Assembly (NCBI GenBank): GCA_948567375.1
Contig: OX419755.1
Span: 24,619,001 to 24,683,000, forward strand
DNA from: Lunularia cruciata
Taxonomy: Eukaryota; Streptophyta; Marchantiopsida; Lunulariales; Lunulariaceae
Length of the DNA: 64,000 bases
Direction: 5' to 3'
Below, piece by piece: positions 1 through 11,201 of this stretch (the first letter of the stretch is position 1; every line of letters begins with the position of its first letter). The translations under genes and the position numbers were made by a program. The notes beneath the pieces are model-generated. The model was not told the origin of the DNA. It saw only the letters and a list, made by a program, of their open reading frames with translations, and made no database searches.

Positions 1-239
1 GCATTATTTCACATTTTGGTTATTATTTTTTGAACTCTATCTCCTTGTTCAATGAACCATTGATCCTTCTAATTATAACTTATGCAAAGTGGTAGATGTG
101 TTGTATTTATGTATGGACTTAGAAATTTGCAAGTAGGTAGTTTGGCAAGAGCAAATGGAGAGAGTGGTATTGTGAGAAGGAGAAGGTTAAGTTTAGTTTC
201 CAAAACCAAAGGTATTTGAAGGCAAGACTCTATTGGGTA

Positions 240-796
240 TGTCACACCATTTTGTAGTGTCTCATTTAGATTGCTTGGACACTGGAGTTGCAGTGATAGT
301 AGTTAGAGTTATTTCAGTAATTTCCCATTAGACTACTTTCTGACAGTCAGATTTTGTGTTTGGAGTACTAACTTCATGGTGGGGCCCACCATCACTTTGC
401 ACTATTCACACCGTCAAGTGTGCTATCAGCAGGACCATTAGGGTTTCAGACCTAGCTTGATTCCAGGGGTATACTTTCAAAGTGCAGCTCCAAAGAGCTC
501 ATTTTCTCTGATGTTGAGCCTTTGAGTTCTTGGCTATGGTGGACAAAGGCCGGTGAGCATCACTTGAATTCTCATAACTAGAGTGGGTGTGGCTTGATTG
601 TAATCAGTGCCTAGTTTTTGGTAGTTTATAGAGTGACAATCAAGTACTAATCTGAGTTGAGTTGATTCGAGAGTTATAAATGATCTGATTATTGTGGCAC
701 TTTAGAGTCTATGTATGACTTATGTGTGAGTTGTGCTTCTATAGTGTATGATGTTGACAGTAATGTATGTTGTGTAGCTATGCATATACGCATGAT
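240..796 (+). repeat. Solo LTR-like insertion R1 (third repeat family)
   Basis: About 557 bp of non-gypsy sequence interrupts the gag relic of copy C. It begins TGTCACACC and ends near CGCATGAT. The flanks are GGGTA on the left and AGGTA on the right, a likely 5-bp target duplication with one mismatch. The gag similarity resumes directly after it. A near copy is at 3371-3919 and an antisense relic at 43520-43865. Size, TG start and 5-bp duplication suit a solo LTR. No coding capacity is visible. Confidence 0.6.
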
Positions 797-3370
797 AGGT
801 ACAATAGAGAACTTTATATTTCATTGTAAGTAGTACTTTGAAGCTACAAATCTACTAGATGAACAAAATCAAATCTTATTAATTTCAAGTCAATTAGATG
901 GAGTGGTAAAATTATGGTGGAAATTTTGAGTAAAGCAAGCTCAATAGAAATTTTTCACTCCAATCTTGACATGAAAAGAATTCAAGAGTGAAATAATTGG
1001 GAGATACTAAGTGGTGAATGTTACACTAGCCATATGAGATAGATTGGCAGAATTGAAATATATTGGTTCTTTGAGGAGCTACATCACTTAATTCCAAAAC
1101 ACAATAACATAGATTCTAGAGACAAGTGAAGGTTGTGAGAGGCTTGAAATCATGCACAGAATTGGAAGTAAATTATGTGTGAGCCCAAATATTTGGAAGA
1201 AACCATGCAATTTGCCAAGTGCTTTGATTCCTTGGTGGTCACAACTTGGTCTTGACCTTCATGAGACATAAAAAAACACCATCCATGGATGTGAGAGTCA
1301 ACACCAATAGAGATTGATGTTATCCAACAGAGACCACTTATTACTATAGATAGAGAATGAATTAGTGGTTGTTTTATTATCACCAAATTAGACATTGTAT
1401 TGTTGAATGTCCAAGAATGAATAGAAAATCTCCACCAATGGCCCAAATATAGTTCTTGGACCGTGATGATCATAGAAATAAAGAGTCCCATAAGTAGATA
1501 TTGAGCCACTTACAAGGAACTTGATTAGTTCTAATGTAATTGAAGGCTTTATCTATGCAAGTTTGATTCATTTGCAAGATATGATATCTAATTTTGGTTG
1601 TATAATTTTGGTTGATTTTTGGAGTTCTTAGAATTGCATATCCATACAATTAGCAAAAGAGGTATATATTCCTATCAAATCTATATTAGTTAGCAAATAA
1701 TTCAAATTTTTCAACAAGATTCTTGTTTTTTAATTATAAAATGTAAGTAAGAGATAGAAATGATGGTAGAAAATAATTCTATATTTTATACCTCAGATCC
1801 TATTGCATTCAAGATTGGGACGGACTATTTAAAGTGTGTAAGATTCATAATAACTCCCTTATAATGCAATCTTTTTCTAGGTCTTCCTTGGCTTGAATGT
1901 CATACATTTCAATATGATTGGAAATAATGACAAATTCAAGTATAACACTAAGATTAAGATTATCAATTGGATTGTTTGGGAATTTTGAGAAAGACACCTA
2001 AGTATAGTGAAGATGTGAAGTTTGCTAATATAGTGGTGTAGAACAAGCCTTGAAGGAATATGTTTATATTTTGTTATGTGGATCAAGCCAATTGGATAAA
2101 AAAAGAATATGATGAGGATAAAAACACTCAAAAAGAAAATGGTTGCTCAAGTATTTCAAGAGTTTGTAGATCTATGTTTAAATGATCTTCCAAAGGTGTT
2201 ACCCTTTGGACAAGGTATGCATCTCAAGATTGAGCTATTGTTAGATAGCACTTTAGTGAGTAGACCAATGTATCAACTCTTGCTAAAATAGTTAGAAGAA
2301 CTTTGAGTAATATTAACCAAGTTTTTGGAGAAAGATTTCAAACAATATAGTACATCCCTTGGGGAGTACCAATACTATTGTACCAAAGAAAAATAGAAGG
2401 GTTTGATTTTATATTGACTATAGTGGTCTTAATAAACAAATCATCAAGAATGTATATCTCTTGCCTCAAATGGATAACTTTTTTGATCAATTAAGTGGAC
2501 CATAATACTTCTCAAAGCTAGATCTTTGAAATAACTATTGGTATATTCTAATTCATGGAAAAGATGTGAAAAAGACTACCTTTCATAGAAGGTATTGGTA
2601 TTTTGAATAGAGTTTTACCTTTTGGCCTCACTAATGCCCCTATATACCTCATTAATATAGTTTTCATGGATCAAATGCATTGGATGTTAAAAAGCCTATT
2701 GGATTGATAGATGATAATGTTCTTGTATGAATTATTATTTTACAATAAGATATAAAAAGAACACAAGAATTATATGCAAGAAGTCATAAGACAACTACAA
2801 ACAATTATATTGTAAGAAGTCCAAGTGTGCATTTTGGTAGAAGGAAGTTACCTTCTTGGACCATAAAATTTTAGCAAAGGGGATCAAGATGGAAGAGGAG
2901 GAAATCAAGGCCATAACCAATTGGCCAACTCCCAAGGATGCCACAAAATTTTGGGAATTTAATAGTTTGGTGACTCTTTGCAAACAATTCATCCACTATT
3001 ATGCTCGTGTAGTTGCACCATTGACTAATCTCTTAGAGAAGATAGCAAGGTTTTTATGGACCACCAAGTATGAAGAAGCATTCAAGAAACTTAAGGATAT
3101 GGTGTTTTTACAACCCAATACCATATGATCCTCAACTACCTTCTGTGATTGATTTTGAATCTTCTAACTTTGCAATTGGAGTTGTGTTGCAATAGTTATT
3201 TCCATATAAAATTGCATCCCATTTCTTTTGTATCTTGATGATTAAATGCAAAAGAAATGAATTATTTTGCTCAAGATTGAGAATAACTTACAATGGTACA
3301 TGCAAAAAACATATGGAGATTATTTCTCTTATGGAAACAAGTGATAATGCATATTGATCATAAATCTTTT

Positions 3371-3919
3371 TTCATACCATTTGTAGTGTTTATCTTGATT
3401 TCTCGGACATTGGAGTTCCAATGATAGTAGTTAGAGGTATTTTGGCAGTTACTCATAGACTACTTTCCGACTGTCAGATTCTGTGTTCAAGGTACTGACA
3501 TCATGGTGGGGCCTATTGTCACTTGCACCATCCACACCATCGGGTGTGCCGTCAACGGGACCATTGGGATGAGACCTAGGTCAAAATCAGGAGTATACTT
3601 TGGAAGTGCAGCTCTAAAGAGCACACTTCTTTAATGTTGAGCCTTTGAGTTCTTGGCTAGAGTGGACAGAAAGCTGGAGAGCATCACATGGAGTCTATTA
3701 GCTAGAGTGGGTGTGGCTTGATTGTAATCAGTGCCCTATTGTTGGCAAGTTGTTGAGGATCAGATCAAGTAATGATTTGATTTGAGTTGATTTGAGTTGT
3801 AAACGATCTGATTATTGTGCACTTTAGAGTTCATGTATGACTTATGTGTGAGTTGTGCTTCTATAGTGTATGATGTTGATAGCAATGTATGTTGTGTAGC
3901 AATGTATATACGCATGACA
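3371..3919 (+). repeat. Solo LTR-like insertion R2, same family as 240-796
   Basis: This stretch matches 240-796 over almost its full length in the same orientation, with scattered substitutions. It interrupts the RNase H part of copy C between IDHK-like and TLHLEH-like coding. The end reads CGCATGACA and is followed by CTTTG; the left flank has CTTTT, compatible with a 5-bp target duplication. The start has lost the expected TG, so the left boundary is uncertain by a few bases. Confidence 0.6.
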
Positions 3920-4560
3920 CTTTGTTGTAGATCTTACATACAGAGCACATAAAGAGTTTACATCATTGATAGGAAAAACAATTCTAGTTTTTGATATTAA
4001 GCTTGAGTACAAACTCAAAAGGTTCCACGTCATTCTCAATTACTTGATTTGAAGATTGTTTCTCAATCCTCCACAATAGTAGCAATCACCATAATGTTAA
4101 TAGACTTAAAGCTACACAGAGAGTTCAAGACTGCTTTACAATAAGACCTTCTCTTTCATCTTTTGCAAAGTTGTCTTGCAGCACATGATAAGGAGTACAT
4201 CACCTTTTCATCCAAAGATGACCTTCTATTGTATGCAAATTGTGCAACTTCAAGAGATACATGACTTACCAAGTGCTTGTCAACATTGGTGTAGACAAGA
4301 CCTTGAACACCCTATAACATCAATGGTGATGGCCAAACATGACACAAGAGGTTTGAAAGTTTGTCTAATATTTTGAGAGTTTCCAATCTAACAAGAACAT
4401 CAATCAAATACCATATGGATTACTCCAACCACTCCTTATTTTATCTGCTTCATTGTATCATCTTCCTTACAAGAAAATTATAAGCTTTATATTAGAATTG
4501 AAAGACCTATGTGTAGAAGGAGGATAAGATACCATTACTTTAGATATAGCAAAAAAAGGA

Positions 4561-4651
4561 TGCATCTATATAATTGAAATTGTATTCTTTCTTTTGGGCT
4601 AGCCCAAACCAGTGATATTTTTTTGTAATTGACCTCTATATTTTATCTTGA
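4561..4651 (+). repeat. Direct repeat, partner at 5243-5335
   Basis: About 90 bp here recur at 5243-5335 with moderate divergence. Both copies share an AACTGAAA-like run, TATTCTTTCTTT, a GGGCT(A/G)GC core, AGTGAT, TTTTGTAATTGAC and a TCTTGAG end. The two copies bracket the inverted repeat at 4667-4988, so they may be decayed terminal repeats of one small element. Its class is not clear. Confidence 0.5.
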
Positions 4652-4666
4652 GCTAGCTATATCTTT

Positions 4667-4988
4667 ACTCAAGTTAAAGTCAAAGAAGATGAAATTTTTG
4701 AAGTTGGAGAACAAAAGGAGGGGTATGGATTTTGACACACTCTTTGAAGGACTTTCATCTAGCAAGGTTCATGTATATTATTCATTTTTAATAAATTATT
4801 GGTAAATTTTTATGTATGTAGATAAATTTAGCATATATAAATCTCTCACCTCAAGAATCATAAGGAGCAAGATAAATAATATACATGAGCCTTGCCTAGA
4901 TGAAAGTCCTTCAAAGAGTGTATCTAAATCAACAACACTCTTTTTTTCTCCAACTTGAAATTTTATCTTCTTTGACTTTAACTTGAGT
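4667..4988. repeat. Long imperfect inverted repeat (fold-back)
   Basis: The left arm 4667-4785 is the reverse complement of the right arm 4872-4988 with few mismatches and small indels. The left arm begins ACTCAAGTTAAAGTC and the right arm ends GACTTTAACTTGAGT. The spacer is about 86 bp. The arms have no coding potential. The structure resembles a fold-back or MITE-type element, or a potential hairpin RNA locus. Confidence 0.75.
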
Positions 4989-5335
4989 AAAATTATGAAT
5001 TTTTTTCTTTCAAAAACATTTTTTGGACATCTGATATCAATCTGCCTTGCTTTTAGTTCTAGTCCCTAATGAGGATATGAAAATGCTCATTGAAATCCAC
5101 TCAATAGATGCCAAAAATTACTTTAGGACCCAATTCTCCCATTTATCTTGTATATAAGAGATTAATATGTACAAGCACTTAATGTCTTAACCCATAACTT
5201 TGGTTTCTATATGATTGTGAATGACATCTTTAAGAATAAAATGTATAAATATATAACTGAAACTATATTCTTTCTTTGGGGCTGGCTTAAACTAGTGATC
5301 TCTTTTGTAATTGACATCTAGTCTCTTGTCTTGAG

Positions 5336-7170
5336 AGTATATGTATAAGTAATGTCAATGTCTGCGTACTCTCTCAATGTCACGTGCCTTGTGAACTCCT
5401 CTAGGATAGGCTCATCTAGATCATGTGGTGTATTATAGTAGTCCTTTCTCCTCCTTGTGAAGTCCTCAAGGTCATGATCATGCCGCTTTGATTGTTTTAG
5501 ACTCTCCAAAAAATTGTCATACGGGTTGTCTACGTATCCCATAAATAATCTTTGTTAATTATTTCACAAAAGAATCTTTCTTCTGAAACGTAGCCTTCTT
5601 CCCTGATAGGCAAGCCTTCAGGCAACTCCATAACGAACCCTAAGGGAAGATTATTAAATCCAATCATCTTCCCTTTTCTCTCAAACTAATACTCTTCCCA
5701 ACCAAGTTAGGTCGAAGTAAATGTACATAAACTTGATGTCATGTTTTGAACATTCTACTCCAACTTGACTTCTTCTCAAAAATCTACCCAGCTAGCAGAT
5801 GTGATGCCAAATTTTCTATCCTCTATGTGCGTAATAAGAAACATGTTAAGTCTTGGCGAGTGAGAGACTGTCGTTATTCGTGTAGATGCACACAAATATC
5901 CAAACCACTTTGATGAAAAGTTCTGTTGTTCTTCTTCAATTGGACCTTCTTTTGACGCAGTGCATTCGCTACCATGATTATGCTCGATGTGCACGCCATG
6001 CATTGGATCCCCATGCCATGAACATAGAATTATGGGCATCCAATGCATGCCATGAACATTATTAGAGCTATTACAAAATCAAGTCTCAAAGCCCATCGTT
6101 ATACAATATACTACTCACTTTTTAGTTTCAATCTGCAATTTGCATGTGATTAGATTCGATAGATTTATAGGTGCTTACATAAGCACCTCTCTGTACTAGA
6201 TTCTCATACCAAAAATTCTTTAAAACATGTCATTATTTCAAATTGAGCCCCGAAATTCCATGATGCACCGTGTGATGGTAGTATATTTATTCTATTGGAC
6301 TAATATTCATCCCACGATAAAATTTAGAATCTTCGTGCTGTCAAGCTGAGTATCAGTATTCCTAGTGCTGCTATTCGATTTGTCCTACAAGATTTTTTGA
6401 TCGGGTCTAGACGCTTTTATTTACATTTCTCGTCTGCTTCTTTGGGTTTCTCAGGAGTTATCTTTTTCCTTTACTTTTCTCTTCTTTGCATTCCACTGTC
6501 ATGAAATATTTTGTAGCTTTCACAGTCTAGGTCGGCCTTGGTGAACTATCTATTGGATTTCTCCACAATCTTTTGGATGCGTACAATCGTAGTAGATTTA
6601 TCATTTGATTGTGTGGTTTTCATCTTTGATTTGCTAAATATGTATTGTACTGTAATTTTCGTTTATATTTCGCTGCGTTTATTTTTTTTTATTATATCGC
6701 AATTTTTCAATATAACTTGTTGTTGTACATATTGGATAGAGTTTAAAAGCAGCTAGAATTATCAGATGATTTGTAGTTGTTACTTGTTTATGGTTTATTT
6801 TTTTCTATCCAAATTGTTATTTCTCAAGTGCAATTTGTTGGCTAATTGTTTATTTATATTTTGCTACTTTTCCGATTAGGTTGGAATAAGTAAAATTTGT
6901 TCATATATTCGTTTAAATTTTAACTGAAAGGTATTAGGTGCTTTTGCGATTTTTAGGTCAGAAAAAATATAATATTCATCATTATGTTGAGGTGGTATTT
7001 GCGATTTTTAAAGCATTTCTTTCATCGTTCGTTCTTTCATTTGAGATTTGTGATTTTTTAAAGCCTTTCTTTCGTCGTTCGTTCTTTTATTTGTATTACA
7101 ATCTATGATCACATTGTTAGATTTTTCCTTCTCGAACTTCCCCTCTACATGAGATTTAAGTATGTATAAT
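5336..7170. other. Intergenic, no recognisable gene
   Basis: There are two minus-strand open stretches (5318-5542 and 5776-6048), but neither has a recognisable domain and both lack conserved neighbours. The right half (6100-7170) is T-rich on the plus strand. I see no RNA gene or promoter that I can support. Confidence 0.5.
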
Positions 7171-7176
7171 TTAAGA

Positions 7177-7456
7177 TGTCAGATCTTTCGTCCATTACAA
7201 GTTCCCAGGTAAAGTTGTCAGATCTTTCGTCCATTACAAGATCCCAGGTACATTGTTTCGTCTTCAAATTTTCTGACATAGATTATTTTATCGTTTACTC
7301 ACGATACAAAATTCACTTCCTTTACACGGGTTGTTGGGCCCTTAATTCACTGAAATCGGAACTATTTTATCGTTTACTCGACACAAAATTCACTTGGGCC
7401 CTTAATTCACTGAAATCGGAACTATTTTATCGTTTACTCGACACAAAATTCACTTC
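7177..7456 (+). repeat. Two adjacent short tandem duplications
   Basis: A 39-bp unit starting GTCAGATCTTTCGTCC occurs at 7177 and again at 7216. Then a 60-bp unit starting GGGCCCTTAATTC is repeated exactly at 7336-7395 and 7396-7455. A diverged third copy of part of the 60-bp unit lies at about 7280-7335. The open frame across 7176-7490 is a by-product of these repeats. Confidence 0.85.
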
Positions 7457-7785
7457 CTTTACACGGGTTGTTGGGACTTTAATTCACTGAAACCGGAACA
7501 GGTATAAAATTTAATAGCAACTCATCTACAACTCCAAATTCTCCTTGTTTTCATTCTCTCCAATGTGGGAAAATGAGAGCCAAAAACCCTCTAGACCGTC
7601 TCTAATAACTACGCAACGCATGCATATAATCTATGTCTAAACCGCAAGCCGTCCAGTGCAGTACAGTAAAATGCGTATATGCGGTGTAAGCTGGGCTAGA
7701 TTCCCTGCCCACTTAGTTAGGCCTCCGATCAAAATTGTAGCAACTCCGAGCATTCGGATATCACTTCTCAAAATTTAGGAACTTT

Positions 7786-9756
7786 CTAGGTGAAAAGAGG
7801 TACCCGGAGCGTAGGGACGGCTTCGAGAGATCGAAGCATCTCGCAGGATAGCTTCAAGTCCTCGGTCATGTCGATGGCGGGACATTCGGGTGACGAAGAC
7901 CAGGAGAAATTTTGCAGCAGACGAGCTACCCACAGATTGATCACAGACAGGGCGAGCTCCCTTCCAGGACAGACTCGTCTCCCCGAGCCGAAAGGAGCAA
8001 GGCGCAAGTCTCCTCCTCTAATGTCCATTGGTTTACCTCCATCGCTTACAGAAAACCGACTGGGGTCGAACACATCGGGGCTCACGTGAGATGCCTCGTT
8101 GTGTTGTATGGACCACATGTTCACCATGCAGGTTGTTCCCTTCGGAATATCATATCCCGCAATGCTGACGTCTTTTGTTGTTAAGCGCGCCCATGACAAG
8201 AGTGGACCTGCCGGATGTACACGGAAGGTTTCGGTAACGCAAGCTAATAGTGATGGCAGATATTCCATATCGCCATTCTCAACCATTCGCCCGTTTCCGA
8301 CGGCTGCATCAAGCTCGTCGTGGATCCTCTTTTGCCAATCAGGATGGCTGATTAGCTCGGCCAAGGCCCACTCGATGGTGACAGCAATGGTATCGGTTCC
8401 TCGGAAAATCATTTCCTGGACATTCAAACATAACATGTTCAGAATTACGAGACTCGCATTCCATCCTGGTTGACGTTTAAGCTTTGATCTAGCTAGTTGG
8501 GACTATTGCATTCGCAGCGTCAGAATTAGGAGACTCAAAATCTGTGATCTTAAGCTGGTTGGGACTATTGCGTTCGCAGCATCATATCCAGAGTCACTTA
8601 CCCAAAGTACAGCAATCATGTCAAAGTCCGAGAGCTTGTCGTCTCCTTCTAGGGCAATAAGAATATCAACCATGTCTACGTCGCTGTGGTCTCGAGAAGT
8701 AGCTGAGCGGTGGTCATCAATTATTCCCTGGACGAACGCCTTGACTCTCGGGACAAGATTTCCACATTTCCTGCTCACGTCAAACATCTCGAAGAATCGT
8801 AAACCTGGGAAGTGATCGGCGTAATTGAAAGCACCCAGAACTTCAAAACATTCACGGATCATCCCTTCAAGCTTCTCGGCTGCAGTGTTTTCTCCAAAGT
8901 CGTATCTCTTACCGAAGACGATACGCGTCATATTGTTAACTGCAGCTCTCTGAAGAAATGAGCGGAGCCTGATGGGTGAGTTGGGCTGAGTAGCAGCTGC
9001 ATCTCCAATGGCTTTCAACATAAGAGATCCCTCATGTTGACGGCCGGGCTCGTTGACTTTAATTTGTTTGGGACAGAAGAGGCAGGTGGCTGCAATTCTT
9101 CTCAGTCGCTGCCAATAGGGACCGGGTGTTGCGAAACCCATGGCTCTGTCGAACAACAGCATTTCAGCAGCTTGTTTCAAAGGTCTCTCCTGGAAGGCAC
9201 TGCCCCTGAGCATTTCAGCAGCAACTTCAGGACACGACGTGATGACGAACCGAGTACAGCCCACACTGAACGCCATCAGTTTCTCGGCACTAAGTTCCTT
9301 CGCAAGCTGGTGAAGTTTACGATGAGCTAGTCCCTGCATTTCCCTGGCACTGCCTATGATTGGGAATCCGGTAGGCCCAGGAGCAATCTTGATCTTACGG
9401 AGTCGGGCAGCACTCCAAGCTCCTCCTCCAGCTGCGAACGTACTAGCCAAAGTACCAAGCAAGGACACAGACACAGCAGCCGTGAGAAGCAAAATCCTGC
9501 ATCCAGTTCCCTCTAGAGTAATGTCTGAATTCTTCGCTTGGCCGGTGGTGAAGAAAATGTACAGCATGCTCGGACCTGCGACCAGTGCACCGCATAAGAG
9601 TCCTAGCTGAACAAACCTCAGTCCCGCTGGCAGACCAGTGCCGGTGAAGACTGCTTGGAAATGAATTAAGTACAGAGACAAAATAGTGCTCCCGAGCATC
9701 TGAGGTTTCTTTCGAGAGCCCATACTAGCACGGCCCCTTTCCATGCTTGTCGTCAT
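7786..9756 (-). CDS. CYP78A-like cytochrome P450 monooxygenase, two exons
   Basis: Exon 1 is 9756-8602 (385 codons) and exon 2 is 8415-7786 (209 codons plus stop), joined by a phase-0 GT-AG intron, giving about 594 residues. The start has internal alternatives at M5 and M12. An N-terminal stretch of hydrophobic segments suits ER anchoring. The proline-rich hinge (PGPTGFPIIGS) follows. CYP78A-type features include MAFSVG, an RAMGFA block and MIAVLW next to EMIFRGTDT across the splice junction. The I-helix (RGTDT), K-helix ExxR (ETFR) and haem-binding loop FGSGRRVCPG are all intact. CYP78A enzymes control organ growth and cell proliferation through an unidentified mobile product; the substrate is unknown. 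The intron position at LW/EMIF is typical of CYP78A as I know it. No disabling mutation is visible. The N-terminus is long and the middle diverged from angiosperm members, so subfamily assignment is an inference from motifs. Confidence 0.92.
8439..8580 (-). repeat. Short duplication inside the P450 intron
   Basis: The segment with AGTTGGGACTATTGCATTCG near 8494 recurs near 8557 with two changes. CAGAATTA-GAGACTC recurs at 8439 and 8521. These partial tandem copies make up most of the intron (8416-8601). Confidence 0.7.
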
Positions 9757-11100
9757 GGTGCAAGATGATAAGGGTAGTGTTGTCGACTCTCTTACGAGCT
9801 CAGAAACAGTACGCAGACTGGAAAGACAGACGAGCCTTCAAGGTTCAGAGTCGGGACCCAGACGCTAAGAAAAACCTTGGGTGGGGTATCCGGCTAGAGA
9901 CGGAAGGATGGGTATGATGCTTCAACGAAACGGGTCTGGCCGCCTGTAGAATCGACTGCGAGACCAAAGTCAAAATCCCAAGAGGGAATGGAGTAGTGTT
10001 GGACTGGGGTCGTCTTCGACGTTGATATGGTAGGAGGGTGCGAACCAACGACTCGATGAGGCGGGGATGTATTGAGGCAGGATTATCTGAGAGAGGCTGG
10101 ACTCCTAAAGCCGCACACTAGAGAGACGTTTGCATAACTGAATTGGGGGAGAAGTGCGAGACTTGGTCAATTGCAAGTCACCGCAGGATTTAAAGAGAGC
10201 GAATACTGCTACGAGCAAGAGGACTGCTTGCCGAAGACACGCGGCGCAAGAGCCTGCTGGAAGAAGACAGTGCAAGAGCGTACTCAGGTTGCAGTAAATG
10301 TAGGCGCAGGCGAGGGGTTAGGGTCCCACAAAACGGTTACTCTGACATAAGAGAGAACGACAGAGCTGACAGAGCAGCGACCGCATCACAGTCATGAAAA
10401 GAGTCTCACAAGGACACACCGTCAAAGAAGCAGTCATGTCTCGATCTTTCGCTTGGGCTGGTTCTTTAATTCAATGTAGTAGAGTGAATCGCCCTTCCCT
10501 CTCCTGCCCCTCCCAGGCTCTCTCTGTGCAGTACTGTCGGTGCCCCCCTCCCAAGTGGAGAGATGGGGAAAGAATTGAATGGTACATCCATCCTCAAAGG
10601 TCCCTTCTTTCTCTCGTCTCTGGTGCCAGGATCCCGATCGTTCCACTCCATCATCTTGATCTTGACAGGAGGCAAAACGGTGTACTTGATTTGAGAGCAA
10701 AGGGAGTCAGGACCTGCCTGCTGCAATATGACAGGAGTGGGTAACTGGGAAACCATCTATCCGGATAGTGTGTGTATCAAAACCGAAGAATCCGTTCGAC
10801 TGGTATGTTTTGTAAACCGAGCATTTTACGGAGTAAACGACCAGGCCTGGCCAGGTCAGGTCAGGTGCAGCAGCGTCGTCGTCGATCGTCTGTCTTTCGT
10901 TAAGGTTACGAACAGAGATTGTATTGCAAACCCGATCAAATACAGGAACATTTGTGAAAAGCTTGCACGCAGTACGGAAGAGATTTACTGGAGACCCAAG
11001 CTCTGTACTGCAGATAGTGTTTTGTTGCGACTCAAGTGATTCACTGCTTTTCCTCTCCGATTCTGTCTAGATCTCTCCCATCAACCAAGAGGACTTATGA
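9757..11100. other. Upstream region of the P450 gene
   Basis: This is the presumed promoter and 5' untranslated region of the minus-strand P450. It holds purine-rich runs and no convincing TATA box at a defined distance. Several open frames exist on both strands (for example around 10394-10756) but overlap each other and have no recognisable domain. Confidence 0.5.
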
Positions 11101-11110
11101 AATCGAAAAA

Positions 11111-11201
11111 AGGCGACCGCGTAGGAAAAATGAAGGATGGGAAGACCCCATCAAGCCGTACAAGGGAGAGACAAAAAAGGTAACATGGGGCTAAGCCCCA
11201 G
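11111..11201 (+). repeat. Dispersed ~90-bp repeat, copy a (reference copy)
   Basis: The unit begins AGGCGACCGCGTAGG, contains GAAGGATGGGAAGACCCC and ATCAAGCCGTACAAGG, and ends in the short palindrome GGGGCTAAGCCCC. Related copies lie at 17541-17628 (-), 19705-19742, 21003-21087, 59036-59075 and 60368-60459. It matches no tRNA, 5S or transposon end I can name. Confidence 0.75.

Larger units (their letters stand above)
1..4460 (+). mobile_element. Decayed Ty3/gypsy chromovirus, copy C (5' end outside window)
   Basis: The sequence aligns along its length with the better-preserved copy at 47638-53269. Near 1-240 and 800-1500 are leader and gag remnants. 2109-2291 is the stretch before reverse transcriptase (DLPK and KIELL-type motifs). 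2400-3130 is reverse transcriptase and connection, including an [13 protein letters not shown]-like block near 2915. 3150-3370 and 3930-4100 are RNase H, and 4170-4455 is the integrase zinc-binding region. Similarity stops near 4460, so the integrase core, chromodomain and 3' LTR are missing. The copy carries many stops and frameshifts and cannot code. Two copies of an unrelated ~550-bp repeat interrupt it at 240-796 and 3371-3919. The protease active-site region near 1615 reads D-F-W-S-S instead of D-F-G-S-S. It is the most decayed of the three family members here. Confidence 0.85.

Noticed and set aside
5318-6048. Two minus-strand frames of 74 and 90 codons
   Set aside because: Charged composition hinted at a transposase fragment, but no catalytic or zinc-finger motif could be identified.
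10394-11039. Several ~100-codon frames upstream of the P450
   Set aside because: They overlap in three frames on two strands and read as low-similarity promoter or 5' UTR sequence.
11111-11201. Idea that the dispersed repeat derives from 5S rRNA
   Set aside because: Only the GGATGGG word matches; the box A and surrounding internal control region of 5S do not.
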